Part shown: positions 26,243-35,503 of the stretch, piece by piece
How the letters are laid out: every line of letters begins with the position of its first letter
Numbering within the stretch: the stretch's first letter is position 1
Assembly: GCF_000621705.1 (NCBI RefSeq)
Contig: NZ_JHXO01000010.1
Coordinates: 303,309 to 367,308, forward strand
Direction: 5' to 3'
DNA: 64,000 nucleotides
Source: Prolixibacter bellariivorans ATCC BAA-1284
GTDB lineage: Bacteria; Bacteroidota; Bacteroidia; Bacteroidales; Prolixibacteraceae
Notes under the pieces: model-generated
Databases searched by the model: none
Seen by the model: the letters and a program-made list of their open reading frames with translations, nothing else
Told to the model about the DNA's origin: nothing
Program-made: the position numbers and the translations under genes

Positions 26243-27658
26243 TTAAATCGGCCCACGATTTTTGTCTTTATTATATCCGATTAAAAAGTTTAATCCCAAA
26301 CGCAGGTTCAAACTCGATGCATTAGCCGGATTGACTGCCGATAGAACATTGTCAGTCACCATGTAGAATTGCACTGGTCCGCCCCTTAATCCAAGTCCCA
26401 AACCTAAGTTCGCATACGAACCTTCGATAATGGAATAACTGGCTGACACATTAAAGAAATCTCGTATATAAGCATTCCCCGATGCTGTAAACGACAAGCT
26501 GGCCTGGCTGTTGTAAATTCGCGCACGTGCCAAACCTCCTACTTCAATATTCGGTTTTACCTGATAACTCCCTCCAATATAAACCTTAACGGGAATTGCC
26601 GTATTAAAAGTATTATTGGTATTGTCAATGCTGAATGCATGTTTAATGGAGTCGCCTAAGTTGCTAAATGCATCGCTCGGCGATTTGTAGTTAGGATCAT
26701 TTTTGTTCAGCGAATTGTCAATATTCACCCCGTTATAAGTAAACTGACCATTCAATGTCAGATTTGTCACATCAGTTTTCCAGCCAATGCTTCCCAAATC
26801 AATAATACTGGCTGAAAGTGTAACCTTATCCGTTGGCTTGAAAACCGCTCCCAGGTCGACAGCAAATCCCATGTTCCCGGTATTGGTCATGTAACTTCCG
26901 TCGAAATTCGATGCAACCGAATCGATTAGTCCATCAGGACTCGAGTAGAATTGAAAAGGTCCGGAAACATTTAACTGCCCCGCTCCTTCCACTGTCAAAT
27001 AAGAAGCATCGCCAGGTGCCTGTACCGACATGTTGATATCCTTACTTTGAGCGGCTCCCATACCGAACAAAATTTTTGCGGTCATACCAAGGGTCACTTT
27101 TTTATTCAAATCGTAAGCATAACCAAGGGCCAGTTCACGATAGTGAATGCCATTCAGCCCGAAGGAACCTGTATTGAACGATGACCCGAGATAAGGAGCA
27201 TTTCCGTTTTTTACCAAGGCCACCAGATTATTGCCAAAAAATGCATTGGCGAATTCCTTTTCGGTGAGAGCTAAATTAAAGACATGCTTTCCTGTCCTAA
27301 AACCAATCGTAAGAAACGAATAGTTGGTTTTTTCGTACATGAAATTCGAGTCATCGAGCTTGTTGTAGAACTTGTCCAGATCGACAATCAGTGAGTCGGC
27401 ATACTGACCAGTTCCCTGATGAATTAAATCGGAATACTTCCATCCATTGGTATTCATCGTCAGGTCCAAGCTGGAAAAACCAGGCATACTAAAATGCCAG
27501 CCACTCTCGATTCCCGTATTAGCGGGGTTCATTTCCCATGTCTGCGATATATTCTTCATATAATACATCGTATTCGGCTGAGCATGGGCGTTTCCTGCCA
27601 CCAGTCCCAATACGGACAGCAGAACCAGGAATTTTATATTGCTTTTCAGGTATTTCAT
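26243..27658 (-). CDS. DUF5723-like outer-membrane beta-barrel protein
   Basis: A 471-residue protein with a cleavable signal peptide (FLVLLSVLGLVAGNAHA-Q). The mature part alternates polar and hydrophobic residues in strands and ends in a barrel-like run (LNLRLGLNFLIGYN). The opening (PNTMYYMKNISQTWEMNPAN) resembles the DUF5723 family, PorV/FadL-like barrels of Bacteroidota. Substrate or role unknown. It follows a large lipoprotein gene by 74 bp on the same strand; the two are likely co-transcribed and may form an outer-membrane complex. Confidence 0.82.
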   Translation of the reverse strand: MKYLKSNIKFLVLLSVLGLVAGNAHAQPNTMYYMKNISQTWEMNPANTGIESGWHFSMPGFSSLDLTMNTNGWKYSDLIHQGTGQYADSLIVDLDKFYNKLDDSNFMYEKTNYSFLTIGFRTGKHVFNLALTEKEFANAFFGNNLVALVKNGNAPYLGSSFNTGSFGLNGIHYRELALGYAYDLNKKVTLGMTAKILFGMGAAQSKDINMSVQAPGDASYLTVEGAGQLNVSGPFQFYSSPDGLIDSVASNFDGSYMTNTGNMGFAVDLGAVFKPTDKVTLSASIIDLGSIGWKTDVTNLTLNGQFTYNGVNIDNSLNKNDPNYKSPSDAFSNLGDSIKHAFSIDNTNNTFNTAIPVKVYIGGSYQVKPNIEVGGLARARIYNSQASLSFTASGNAYIRDFFNVSASYSIIEGSYANLGLGLGLRGGPVQFYMVTDNVLSAVNPANASSLNLRLGLNFLIGYNKDKNRGPI

Positions 27659-27732
27659 CTTATTCTTCGTTGTTACTTACAGAATCTAATGACATTGTTA
27701 TCTCCTTTTCAGAAAGCTTAAAGAGCGCCAAC

Positions 27733-29847
27733 CTAATTATTCAGGTTCGCTCTGACTTTTACACCTAAACTCACATTAAACGGCGAATCGGAATAAATTC
27801 GCGCCGGCGTCAACCCCTGATTAGGACTGGCCAGATGAACCTTCAACGCAATACCGTTCGACTGATTCAAGTCATTGATTTGGTCAGATGTCAACTCTAT
27901 TTCTGTTTGAGTAATGGTCGGCTGCTGGTAATTACCCTGCTCGTCGGTTTGTGCAGCTGCAATCGTTTCGGAACTGATTGGATTGCCATATTGCGTTCCC
28001 GAAAGAGTATCGATAAATGCCATCTCAAACTGGAAATCGAGCGGAATGCCATTGGTAATGTTCATCACCAGAGTAACACTATCAACCTGATTGATATTAT
28101 CCATATTCACATCCAGCGTGTCATTGATGTCAAATCCCTGCGACTGAATCTCCAGTGGCAAATCAGCCATCAATCCAACAATCAGTTTCGATTGGTCTGT
28201 AATGAAATTCGGCGTAGCCGGGTCGACTGCTCCGGCAGGATTAAAGGATACACTACCTGAATATTCGATTTTATCATCCGGCGGAAGTGAAATGAAACTC
28301 ACAATATCGGAATTCGATTTATCGTATTTAATGGTTCCCGTAATGGTTCCTGCAGCACGCGATGTTGGATAAGGAACATCCATCGGTGAAGGATTCAGAT
28401 CAGCGGTTTGCCCATCGGTATTGTAACCTTTGAAATTGGCATTCAATGTTGCCGGTACACCAACCGAACTAGTCACCTTAAGACTTAACTCCGGATTGGG
28501 CAGTTGTACATCCCCGTTTAGGTTACTAAGTCCGCCAATATTAAACTGGAAAGATCCTGGATCGATGTTAATCGATTCCTGTCCCAAGTCACCTTCAATA
28601 TATCCTACCTGGATATTATTCATATCAGCCGAGAATGATACCTGGTCACTCGGGTTAATGGTTACGTAACCTGTTGACTTGTATAAATGGACCGAGCTGG
28701 TATAGGGTAATATGTTGTAATTCTGATTGGCACCTTGTGTCATATCGATTGTGTAACCCGAAAGATCAAATTCCTGATAATAGGAAGTTTGTGTTCCGTC
28801 GGTCAGAATATCAAAAACTGCCGGCTGACCATTTTTTGTAGCTGTCGGTAACTCAATCCGTACCCTTCCCGCTGCAGCAACGCTACTGTTAACTGTTACA
28901 GCCAGTACACCTGATTTCACTTCCGTGCTGAATACCTTCACAGGCTGGTTGTTTAGTCCGTCAATATTAAAGGTGTATTCTCCAGAAGTACTGTTGATAT
29001 CCTGGTCGGGAATCATTACTGACCCCTGCGAAATAACGGCATTGGTAATTTGGAAATTTAATGCCAGATCATCGGTTAACTGGATTGGGACTGCCGTTGA
29101 CGAACCCGGAGTAGAAAAACTTGTCAAATCGAAACGAAGTTGATCCGACAAACTAACATTGGCCAGCGAAACCGATTGAGTCTGCGTTCCACCTGAGGCC
29201 ACGTTGCTGAAAACAAATTGCAGTGACGTACCCAGATTATTTGGATCAACCAAGGTAAAAGTTGCTGAAACCTCGACCGGGTAATGATTGACCATCGTTA
29301 ACGAAAGTGTTCCGTTTTGGAAAGTCACCTGTTGGAAACTATTCAAGCTGGTCGGGTAATAACTCCCTGCATTGGATACACTTGCTGAAGGGAACTGAGT
29401 ACTTTGTCCATCATAAGTGCGTAGTGCCAGAAGGGCTGGATCACCTGAATTCTGAGTTAAATCGTCCAGGGTAACACCACTGGTAAAACTGGCATCAGCC
29501 ATCTGCACTGAACTAACGGTCACCGCATCGGAATTAATGGTTTGATTAGCCGGAAAACTCACCATGCTGGCCGCATCAAACTGATAGATAGAATCCTCTG
29601 TATAAATAATATGCAGCAGATTATTTGAATCACTTTGCAACAGCGAGTCCGGATCGTTAATTTTATTCACAAAATCCTGAACCGTATAGCTACCATGCGC
29701 CAGTGGAAGATATAAAGCAGGCTTCCAGTTGACCGGACCGGCCATTTTGTCGAAATTGAATTCGTTCGTATTACACGAATTCAATAGTGTAGCACCCAAT
29801 AATAATAAAAGGAACCACAATTTCTTTTTCCCAAACATATGCTTCAA
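27733..29847 (-). CDS. Large surface lipoprotein of unknown function
   Basis: A 704-residue lipoprotein: short basic N-terminus, hydrophobic segment and lipobox LLNSC (Cys at about residue 25), so an acylated, probably outer-membrane protein. The body is beta-rich, low in Cys and high in Asn, Ser, Thr, Asp and Gln, and looks like several tandem beta-sandwich units (for example around TFNIDGLNNQPVKVFSTEV, SFQFNIGGLSNLNGDVQLPN and VTLVMNITNGIPLDFQFEMAF). I do not recognise a named family. Start is either the ATG at 29847 or the one at 29838. Paired with the DUF5723-like barrel gene downstream. Confidence 0.82.
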   Translation of the reverse strand: MKHMFGKKKLWFLLLLLGATLLNSCNTNEFNFDKMAGPVNWKPALYLPLAHGSYTVQDFVNKINDPDSLLQSDSNNLLHIIYTEDSIYQFDAASMVSFPANQTINSDAVTVSSVQMADASFTSGVTLDDLTQNSGDPALLALRTYDGQSTQFPSASVSNAGSYYPTSLNSFQQVTFQNGTLSLTMVNHYPVEVSATFTLVDPNNLGTSLQFVFSNVASGGTQTQSVSLANVSLSDQLRFDLTSFSTPGSSTAVPIQLTDDLALNFQITNAVISQGSVMIPDQDINSTSGEYTFNIDGLNNQPVKVFSTEVKSGVLAVTVNSSVAAAGRVRIELPTATKNGQPAVFDILTDGTQTSYYQEFDLSGYTIDMTQGANQNYNILPYTSSVHLYKSTGYVTINPSDQVSFSADMNNIQVGYIEGDLGQESINIDPGSFQFNIGGLSNLNGDVQLPNPELSLKVTSSVGVPATLNANFKGYNTDGQTADLNPSPMDVPYPTSRAAGTITGTIKYDKSNSDIVSFISLPPDDKIEYSGSVSFNPAGAVDPATPNFITDQSKLIVGLMADLPLEIQSQGFDINDTLDVNMDNINQVDSVTLVMNITNGIPLDFQFEMAFIDTLSGTQYGNPISSETIAAAQTDEQGNYQQPTITQTEIELTSDQINDLNQSNGIALKVHLASPNQGLTPARIYSDSPFNVSLGVKVRANLNN

Positions 29848-30004
29848 ATTAAGTTTTCTCCTAAGGTGTTATTTATTAGTATTTTATATATATCGTCGTT
29901 TGCAATTCGAAAAGTATACATCTGTATATATAGACACAAAAAGACACGCTTCATTTTTATAACGAAGAAACTCGAAAAAAATTTTCTTAAAATCTCCTTA
30001 AGTA

Positions 30005-32779
30005 TTATTGGACGTAGTAGTTATACAGAAATCCGTCGGCCGAACCGACCACCAAATTAAAATGCTGACTACCGGATGTGAAGAAACCAATACTAAACCG
30101 GGAGTTCCCAGCCATGGGAAAACCATTGTACAAGCTTCCGTCTTTATTAAACATGTAAATCAGATTCTCCTTCGGGTTGACGACTCCAATCTTCTTATTG
30201 TTGGCCGAAAAGGTATAAATCTGCGGAGCCCTGCCAGGAGCCTCCTTAAAGTGATGACTAAACATTTTCTTGCCACCCGAATCGTATACAGTCAAATCAT
30301 TGCCGTCCAGGTAAACGAAATCGTTCTTTCCATCAGCATTCATATCATCGTACATGAAGTAATGCGACGGACTGAAATTCTCAATCTCCTTTGTTTCGTA
30401 ATCGCCATTAAAATAGAGGAAGTAAACCTTACCATGTTCGTCTGTTCCGACAAGGCGTGCCGCGTGACTGCCATTCCCTTTTTCCAGTACAAAGTTGTTA
30501 TTCATCGAATGAACATACTGCGCTTTACTTTGTACGCGGTTGTTTCCTTTCCGATCCTCGATGTAAGTTCTGTTTTTATCGAAGAAGACAATGTAATCGC
30601 GGTTTCCCACCCTGAAATGCTCCACTGGCTGGGTCACTTCATGTTCGGTTTTCCCAAATGTCCAGCCCGGAACTAGTTTTCCCCTTTTGTCATACAGATA
30701 GACATGATGATCGGCACAGGCAATAAAGAAACGGTAATTCTTGTTGTGATCGTAATCGAATACTGCCACGCCATTGGTCGCTTTCGACCGGAGCTTCACC
30801 GGATAATTTTCAACATAGTTGCCGTTCCTGTCAATCAAATGTAATTCGCCCGGAGTGTTGAAAAGATACTGTAACTTACCGTTTTTATAATAGTCAATCT
30901 GGTAAACGTCTCCCATGATTGGGCCCGGAAGTTTGATCTTCCAAAGAACTCGTCCTTCCTTATTAATCAGATAGAAGTTATTGTCGGTATCCTGCACAAC
31001 CACTTCCCGGTTGGCCCGGTCGTAATGATTGATGACGAATTGTGGTTTAAACTGAATATCCGTTTCCAGATGGCTGGACCAGACGGTTTGCGGCCGTTCA
31101 CGCAGGTTCGGATTATATCGCAACAACGCGCTGTTGTATATCATTCCATTCTCGGGACCAAACTCCCAACCAAAGGCTTCGAGTCTCAACAGATGCTCCA
31201 ACTTCGGTTCCAGTTTCTGACTGATTTCCTGATGAATAATGTCTTTAAAAAACGGCAATGCCCTTCCGGGAGAAAACCACATATAAAAGTTGCAGCGCTG
31301 CGAAAGCCGGTCACTAAATTCCTGGTAACGGATATTATTTTTCAATACCTCCTGGAGCACGTAATCTTTGATGAAACCAGAAAGGGAACGATAGGAATCC
31401 CCCATCACCATGTAGTTGCCAACAAATGAAACATATCTTGTAGGAACTGGTCTGAAAATAGGGCCAAAAACCCGTTCCCCAAAGTTATCTACCGGCATGT
31501 TGTAAATCGGATAAGCCGTTTGCTTATCAACGTGATATGTCCGAACATAGTCGTTCAACGATTTGCCATTAACTCTGGCCCAATGCCCAACCATCTCCCG
31601 GATGGTTTTCTCTGCCTGGCTTTTACTATGTGTCCGCATCACCAGAAACCGGTTTTCATCGGGTTGTGATGGATTGCCTCGGGTATACACCATCGCAATT
31701 TCGCGGTCCATCAACTTTTTTACCATCTCCTGGGGATTAACGCCAGTGGACTTTTTTACGGCACTCAGTTTATTTTCGTAGGCGTAATACTTTCCATCCC
31801 GATCGAGGTATTTTTCGTAGTCTTTAAAAAAGACCGACGGATTACTTAAATTAAAACTCAACAGGAAGCTTGTCTCCGACGGAAGCACTTCTTCCATCCG
31901 GAATTTCTGCGGTTGCTGGTGAAGAAAAATATTCTGGTAATTATTGACCGAATCATCCGAATAAGTAAACCCATTTAGCAGGATTTCGTCCTGCTTCATC
32001 TCCATATCAATTTCCGACCAAGTGGCAAAATTATTGAAGCCGCGTAAAGCATGTGCCACTGGTTCGCTGGTACAAAGTGACAATAACCGGGGAAAGGTCT
32101 GATAGTTAATGTAGAAGTTCATGTCGACATTAACGCCGGCCGTTTTATATACTTTTTGGAAATGCGGTTTATCAAGCAGCGAGGAAGTATTGAGTTGTCG
32201 AATGGCTTCTTCCACCTTTACCGGATTCTCTCCTGCAATAAAAATTCCTTTATGGAAGGCGTACACCAATTTATGCTGTTTCCCCTTTTGGTTCCAAACA
32301 TACTCGTAAACCTGAACGTGATCGTACTTTCGATGAGTAATTTGAGCATTATCGGGCGCCAGTACATTCCGGATAAACTGATTGATAATATTTTTTTCCG
32401 AAATATCATCCAATTGAGTTAGGTAGAGCTGATTAAAGCTATCATTTCCCTCAAAGCCGAGGGCCATCACCAGCGGTTTATTTCTGAACAGCTCTCTGGC
32501 TTCGCGATTGGCCGAAAACAGCGAATCGACATAGGTAATTTCACTCTGTATATCCGAAAAACCGGGTAACTCAGAAAGATCTTCCCACATCGGGTTTTCC
32601 TGAATATCTCCTGTAAAGGCGAAAATATTCCGGGCCTCGATAATCAACGGAGAATTGACGGGAACAGCCCTGAGTGCTGATGTACCAATATAGCGCGACT
32701 CGCGGCTGAAATAGTACCACCCGACGAATATTCCTACAATGATTAATCCCGTAAAGATTCCCAGACCTTTTTTACCCAT
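30005..32779 (-). CDS. Membrane-anchored DUF3352-like protein with repeat C-terminus
   Basis: A 924-residue protein with an N-terminal membrane helix (about 5-25, LGIFTGLIIVGIFVGWYYF) and a large extracytoplasmic part. Residues 35-560 resemble DUF3352-type domains (ALRAVPVNSPLIIEARN, LFRNKPLVMALGFEG, FLLSFNLSNPSVFFKDY). From about 590 to the end, beta-propeller-like repeats occur, with phrases such as DTDNNFYLINKEGRVLWKI, HLIDRNGNYVENYPVKL and MFNKDGSLYNGFPMAGN, suggesting a PQQ- or WD-like propeller. It may sense or scaffold envelope proteins; function unknown. It stands alone between the lipoprotein gene and the secreted exonuclease-fold gene. Confidence 0.78.
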   Translation of the reverse strand: MGKKGLGIFTGLIIVGIFVGWYYFSRESRYIGTSALRAVPVNSPLIIEARNIFAFTGDIQENPMWEDLSELPGFSDIQSEITYVDSLFSANREARELFRNKPLVMALGFEGNDSFNQLYLTQLDDISEKNIINQFIRNVLAPDNAQITHRKYDHVQVYEYVWNQKGKQHKLVYAFHKGIFIAGENPVKVEEAIRQLNTSSLLDKPHFQKVYKTAGVNVDMNFYINYQTFPRLLSLCTSEPVAHALRGFNNFATWSEIDMEMKQDEILLNGFTYSDDSVNNYQNIFLHQQPQKFRMEEVLPSETSFLLSFNLSNPSVFFKDYEKYLDRDGKYYAYENKLSAVKKSTGVNPQEMVKKLMDREIAMVYTRGNPSQPDENRFLVMRTHSKSQAEKTIREMVGHWARVNGKSLNDYVRTYHVDKQTAYPIYNMPVDNFGERVFGPIFRPVPTRYVSFVGNYMVMGDSYRSLSGFIKDYVLQEVLKNNIRYQEFSDRLSQRCNFYMWFSPGRALPFFKDIIHQEISQKLEPKLEHLLRLEAFGWEFGPENGMIYNSALLRYNPNLRERPQTVWSSHLETDIQFKPQFVINHYDRANREVVVQDTDNNFYLINKEGRVLWKIKLPGPIMGDVYQIDYYKNGKLQYLFNTPGELHLIDRNGNYVENYPVKLRSKATNGVAVFDYDHNKNYRFFIACADHHVYLYDKRGKLVPGWTFGKTEHEVTQPVEHFRVGNRDYIVFFDKNRTYIEDRKGNNRVQSKAQYVHSMNNNFVLEKGNGSHAARLVGTDEHGKVYFLYFNGDYETKEIENFSPSHYFMYDDMNADGKNDFVYLDGNDLTVYDSGGKKMFSHHFKEAPGRAPQIYTFSANNKKIGVVNPKENLIYMFNKDGSLYNGFPMAGNSRFSIGFFTSGSQHFNLVVGSADGFLYNYYVQ

Positions 32780-32877
32780 AAATTGTACGTTAACTGATTT
32801 CTTCGCAAGAAAATGTTATGTAAAAATAAATACAATAACCTACAACGTCAACAATTCAGGGAACGATCCGAAGAAGG

Positions 32878-34164
32878 TTACTGTAAAATAACTTTGAACG
32901 TAACCGGAGCCCGATTGGCCATTTTCAACTTTAAGAGATAAATACCCGCCGGCAATTTCCCCGTAGGAATACTCACCGTCGTGCCTCTCGAAGGATAGAC
33001 CACACCGCTTTTCACTGTGTTGCCCGAGATGGAGAATAACTGGTAACCGAACTTCGGCAATTGAGCCTGTACCTCCAATTTGATGATACCGGAAACCGGG
33101 TTTCCCAATAGCCTAACGCCTATATCGGCAATATCGTTGATTCCGGTGGTTGTTTGATCCACGATCAATTGCATGGTTACCGGAAGATGATCGGAATTAT
33201 TATACAGAGCGTTAACCAAATCCGCCGGATAGTCCGAATTAGCACCGTCGAGCAGAGACTTATTGAAATGCTGCCCGTCCTGTCCTATTGCTTCGTAACT
33301 TCCCTCTTTGTAGGAAAGGTTGTTGGTATTGTTCAGCAAATCTTCCTGAACGAGAATAAAATCGAACCGGTCGTCCATACCTCCGCCAGAAGCACAGCCA
33401 CTGGCGGAATGCGTCGATTGGGTATGGATATCAGCAAAAGTTAAATTGCTATGCCAGTTCCCTTCACGCCCCAGTGGATCATAAAAACTGTATGAAGTAT
33501 TAGAGGGAGCGATTAAGTTCTGGAATGCTTGCTCATCGCTGTTATACAGGTTGCAGTCGCCAGAGAAGATGACATTTCCGTTCCATCCCATTTGCTCCAA
33601 TTCTGCCATGATATTTTTCGTTTCCGTTGTACGGGTGCTAATATCAGAAGCTTCACTGCCAGCCTTGAGGTGTACCACCACATAGTTGATGAAAACGGTA
33701 TCGGCACCATCGGCCAAATCAGGCGACTTGTAATATAGCCGGTAGAAATTGGCGTCACGTTCGTTGCTTCCCAACACCAGCCTTCCCTGCCATTTCAGCG
33801 CCAGCTTATTGGCGTTGTAGTATAGCATGTTGATTAAGTAGCTTCCCGAATATTCGGCCTGCACATATTGTGTGCGCCCGTCAGCATTTAATGCATTATC
33901 CAGCAAATATTTCACATCGGCTTCGTCACCATTCATTTCGTTTACTGTGAAAATATCCGGGAGATAATGACTAAACAGTATTTTCAGATAACCATTTTTG
34001 TCATCACGGTTATTGGTTTGCTGGTCACACGAATAAACATCTTTCCCGTAGTTGAGCAAGTTGTACTGCATCACACGGAGGGTATCCTGTGCCTTTAACT
34101 GACCAAAGAAGGCAATGAACAGGAACAGGAAAATGAAAAGGTTTAGTTTTTTCAGGTTATGCAT
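32878..34164 (-). CDS. Type IX-secreted endonuclease/exonuclease/phosphatase protein
   Basis: A 428-residue secreted protein: signal peptide (LFIFLFLFIAFFGQLKAQ), then an EEP-fold domain (about 25-340) with the metal and catalytic motifs VMQYNLLNYG, FTVNEMNGDEAD, VIFSGDCNLY and NNSDHLPV, and a C-terminal type IX secretion tail (about 355-428, VRLLGNPVSGIIKLEVQA ... AGIYLLKLKMANRAPVTFKVILQ). It could be an extracellular DNase, sphingomyelinase-like enzyme or phosphatase; the sequence does not decide. A 6-bp gap separates it from the upstream U32 gene, so they share a transcript despite unrelated roles. Confidence 0.88.
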   Translation of the reverse strand: MHNLKKLNLFIFLFLFIAFFGQLKAQDTLRVMQYNLLNYGKDVYSCDQQTNNRDDKNGYLKILFSHYLPDIFTVNEMNGDEADVKYLLDNALNADGRTQYVQAEYSGSYLINMLYYNANKLALKWQGRLVLGSNERDANFYRLYYKSPDLADGADTVFINYVVVHLKAGSEASDISTRTTETKNIMAELEQMGWNGNVIFSGDCNLYNSDEQAFQNLIAPSNTSYSFYDPLGREGNWHSNLTFADIHTQSTHSASGCASGGGMDDRFDFILVQEDLLNNTNNLSYKEGSYEAIGQDGQHFNKSLLDGANSDYPADLVNALYNNSDHLPVTMQLIVDQTTTGINDIADIGVRLLGNPVSGIIKLEVQAQLPKFGYQLFSISGNTVKSGVVYPSRGTTVSIPTGKLPAGIYLLKLKMANRAPVTFKVILQ

Positions 34165-34170
34165 AATTTA

Positions 34171-35436
34171 CTATTTCGGTCGTCCGGATTTCACCTCCGA
34201 GGCATCCACAATTTTATACAGTTTGTCAGATCGTCTGATTTTCACATCCAATGGCATCGAGAAATACTCGCCTTTCCGCGTCTCTTCCACCGCCTTCTCA
34301 TCAACTCTGATTTCCGGAACAACCATTTGTACTACGCCAGTTGTCGGGCCGGTAATGAGAATTTCATCGCCAACTTTCAGACTTTGGGTTTCCATCTTGA
34401 ACTCCGCTACTTCCAGCTTGCTGAAATAGTTGGTTCCTTTGCCGATGTACATCCGTTTCTTGGTCGCCCGCGAACCATAGTTATGGCTCCATTCGCCCAA
34501 CCGCTGCCCGAGGTAATAACCGTCCCAGAATCCACGGTTGAAAACGGTGCTTAGTCGTTTGTCCCAGTTGTCAATCTTTTCCTGCCCAAATGTCCCGTCG
34601 AAATATGCTTCAACTGCTTCGCCATAGCATTCGGCTACCGTTTTCACATATTCAGCACTTCGGGCGCGTCCTTCAATTTTTAAAACTGAAACTCCGGAAT
34701 CGAGTATCTTATTCAGGAAATGAATGGTCTTCAAATCCTTTGGTGACATGATGTATTCGTTATCAATCTCCAGCTCCTGCCCGGTCTCTTTATCCGTCAC
34801 TATGTAAGCTCGGCGACAGGTTTGCATGCATGCACCACGATTAGCCGACGAACTTGTTTCGTGTAACGAGAGATAACACTTCCCGGAAATAGCCATGCAC
34901 AACGCTCCGTGAACAAACATTTCCAAGCGGACGCGTTTCCCGGAAGGACCTTTTAAATCGTCCCGTTCTATTTGTTTGGTAATTTCAGCAACACGATCGA
35001 GGGTCATTTCGCGGGCCAGCACCATCACATCGGCAAACTGCGAATAGAATTTTACTTCGGCATAATTAGTGATATTCACCTGTGTCGACATATGTACTTC
35101 CACACCCTGTTCGCGGCACATTTGTATCACGCCCATGTCGGAAGCTATCACAGCCGATACTCCACTCTCTTTGGCAGCCACAATAATCCCTCTGATTTTA
35201 TCTAACTCATCGTCGAAAATGCCTGTATTCACCGTCAGATATGTTTTCACTCCCGCTCTTTCGGAGCGCGAAACAATCTCTTTCAAATCGTCGATGGTAA
35301 AATTGTGCGACGAGCGGGCCCGCATATTCAGTTTTTCAACACCAAAATATACGGATCCGGCACCACCCTGAATGGCTGCCATTAATGATTCATACGACCC
35401 AACCGGGGCCATAATTTCCACATCTTTTCTCTCCAT
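34171..35436 (-). CDS. Peptidase U32 family protein (TrhP/YegQ-like)
   Basis: A 421-residue U32 family member, related to TrhP (YegQ), which takes part in prephenate-dependent 5-hydroxyuridine formation at tRNA position 34, and to RlhA. The barrel starts with EIMAPVGSYESLMAAIQGGAGSVYFG; the signature MFVHGALCMAISGKCYLS and the following SANRGACMQTCRRAY supply four cysteines, a possible iron-sulfur site. The start is taken as the ATG at 35436 (MERKDVEIM); a reading from 35487 adds 17 residues that the family lacks. The tRNA role is family-based; a true peptidase role is unlikely. Confidence 0.88.
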   Translation of the reverse strand: MERKDVEIMAPVGSYESLMAAIQGGAGSVYFGVEKLNMRARSSHNFTIDDLKEIVSRSERAGVKTYLTVNTGIFDDELDKIRGIIVAAKESGVSAVIASDMGVIQMCREQGVEVHMSTQVNITNYAEVKFYSQFADVMVLAREMTLDRVAEITKQIERDDLKGPSGKRVRLEMFVHGALCMAISGKCYLSLHETSSSANRGACMQTCRRAYIVTDKETGQELEIDNEYIMSPKDLKTIHFLNKILDSGVSVLKIEGRARSAEYVKTVAECYGEAVEAYFDGTFGQEKIDNWDKRLSTVFNRGFWDGYYLGQRLGEWSHNYGSRATKKRMYIGKGTNYFSKLEVAEFKMETQSLKVGDEILITGPTTGVVQMVVPEIRVDEKAVEETRKGEYFSMPLDVKIRRSDKLYKIVDASEVKSGRPK

Positions 35437-35503
35437 AACCGTTTTAAGAAACTGATGCAAAGGTACAATTCCGACCTTGATCAGCAAGATGTTTTACATA
35501 CGG

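Noticed and set aside
35437..35487. Longer start for the U32 protein.
   Set aside because: The extra 17 residues precede the normal family start and have no support upstream.
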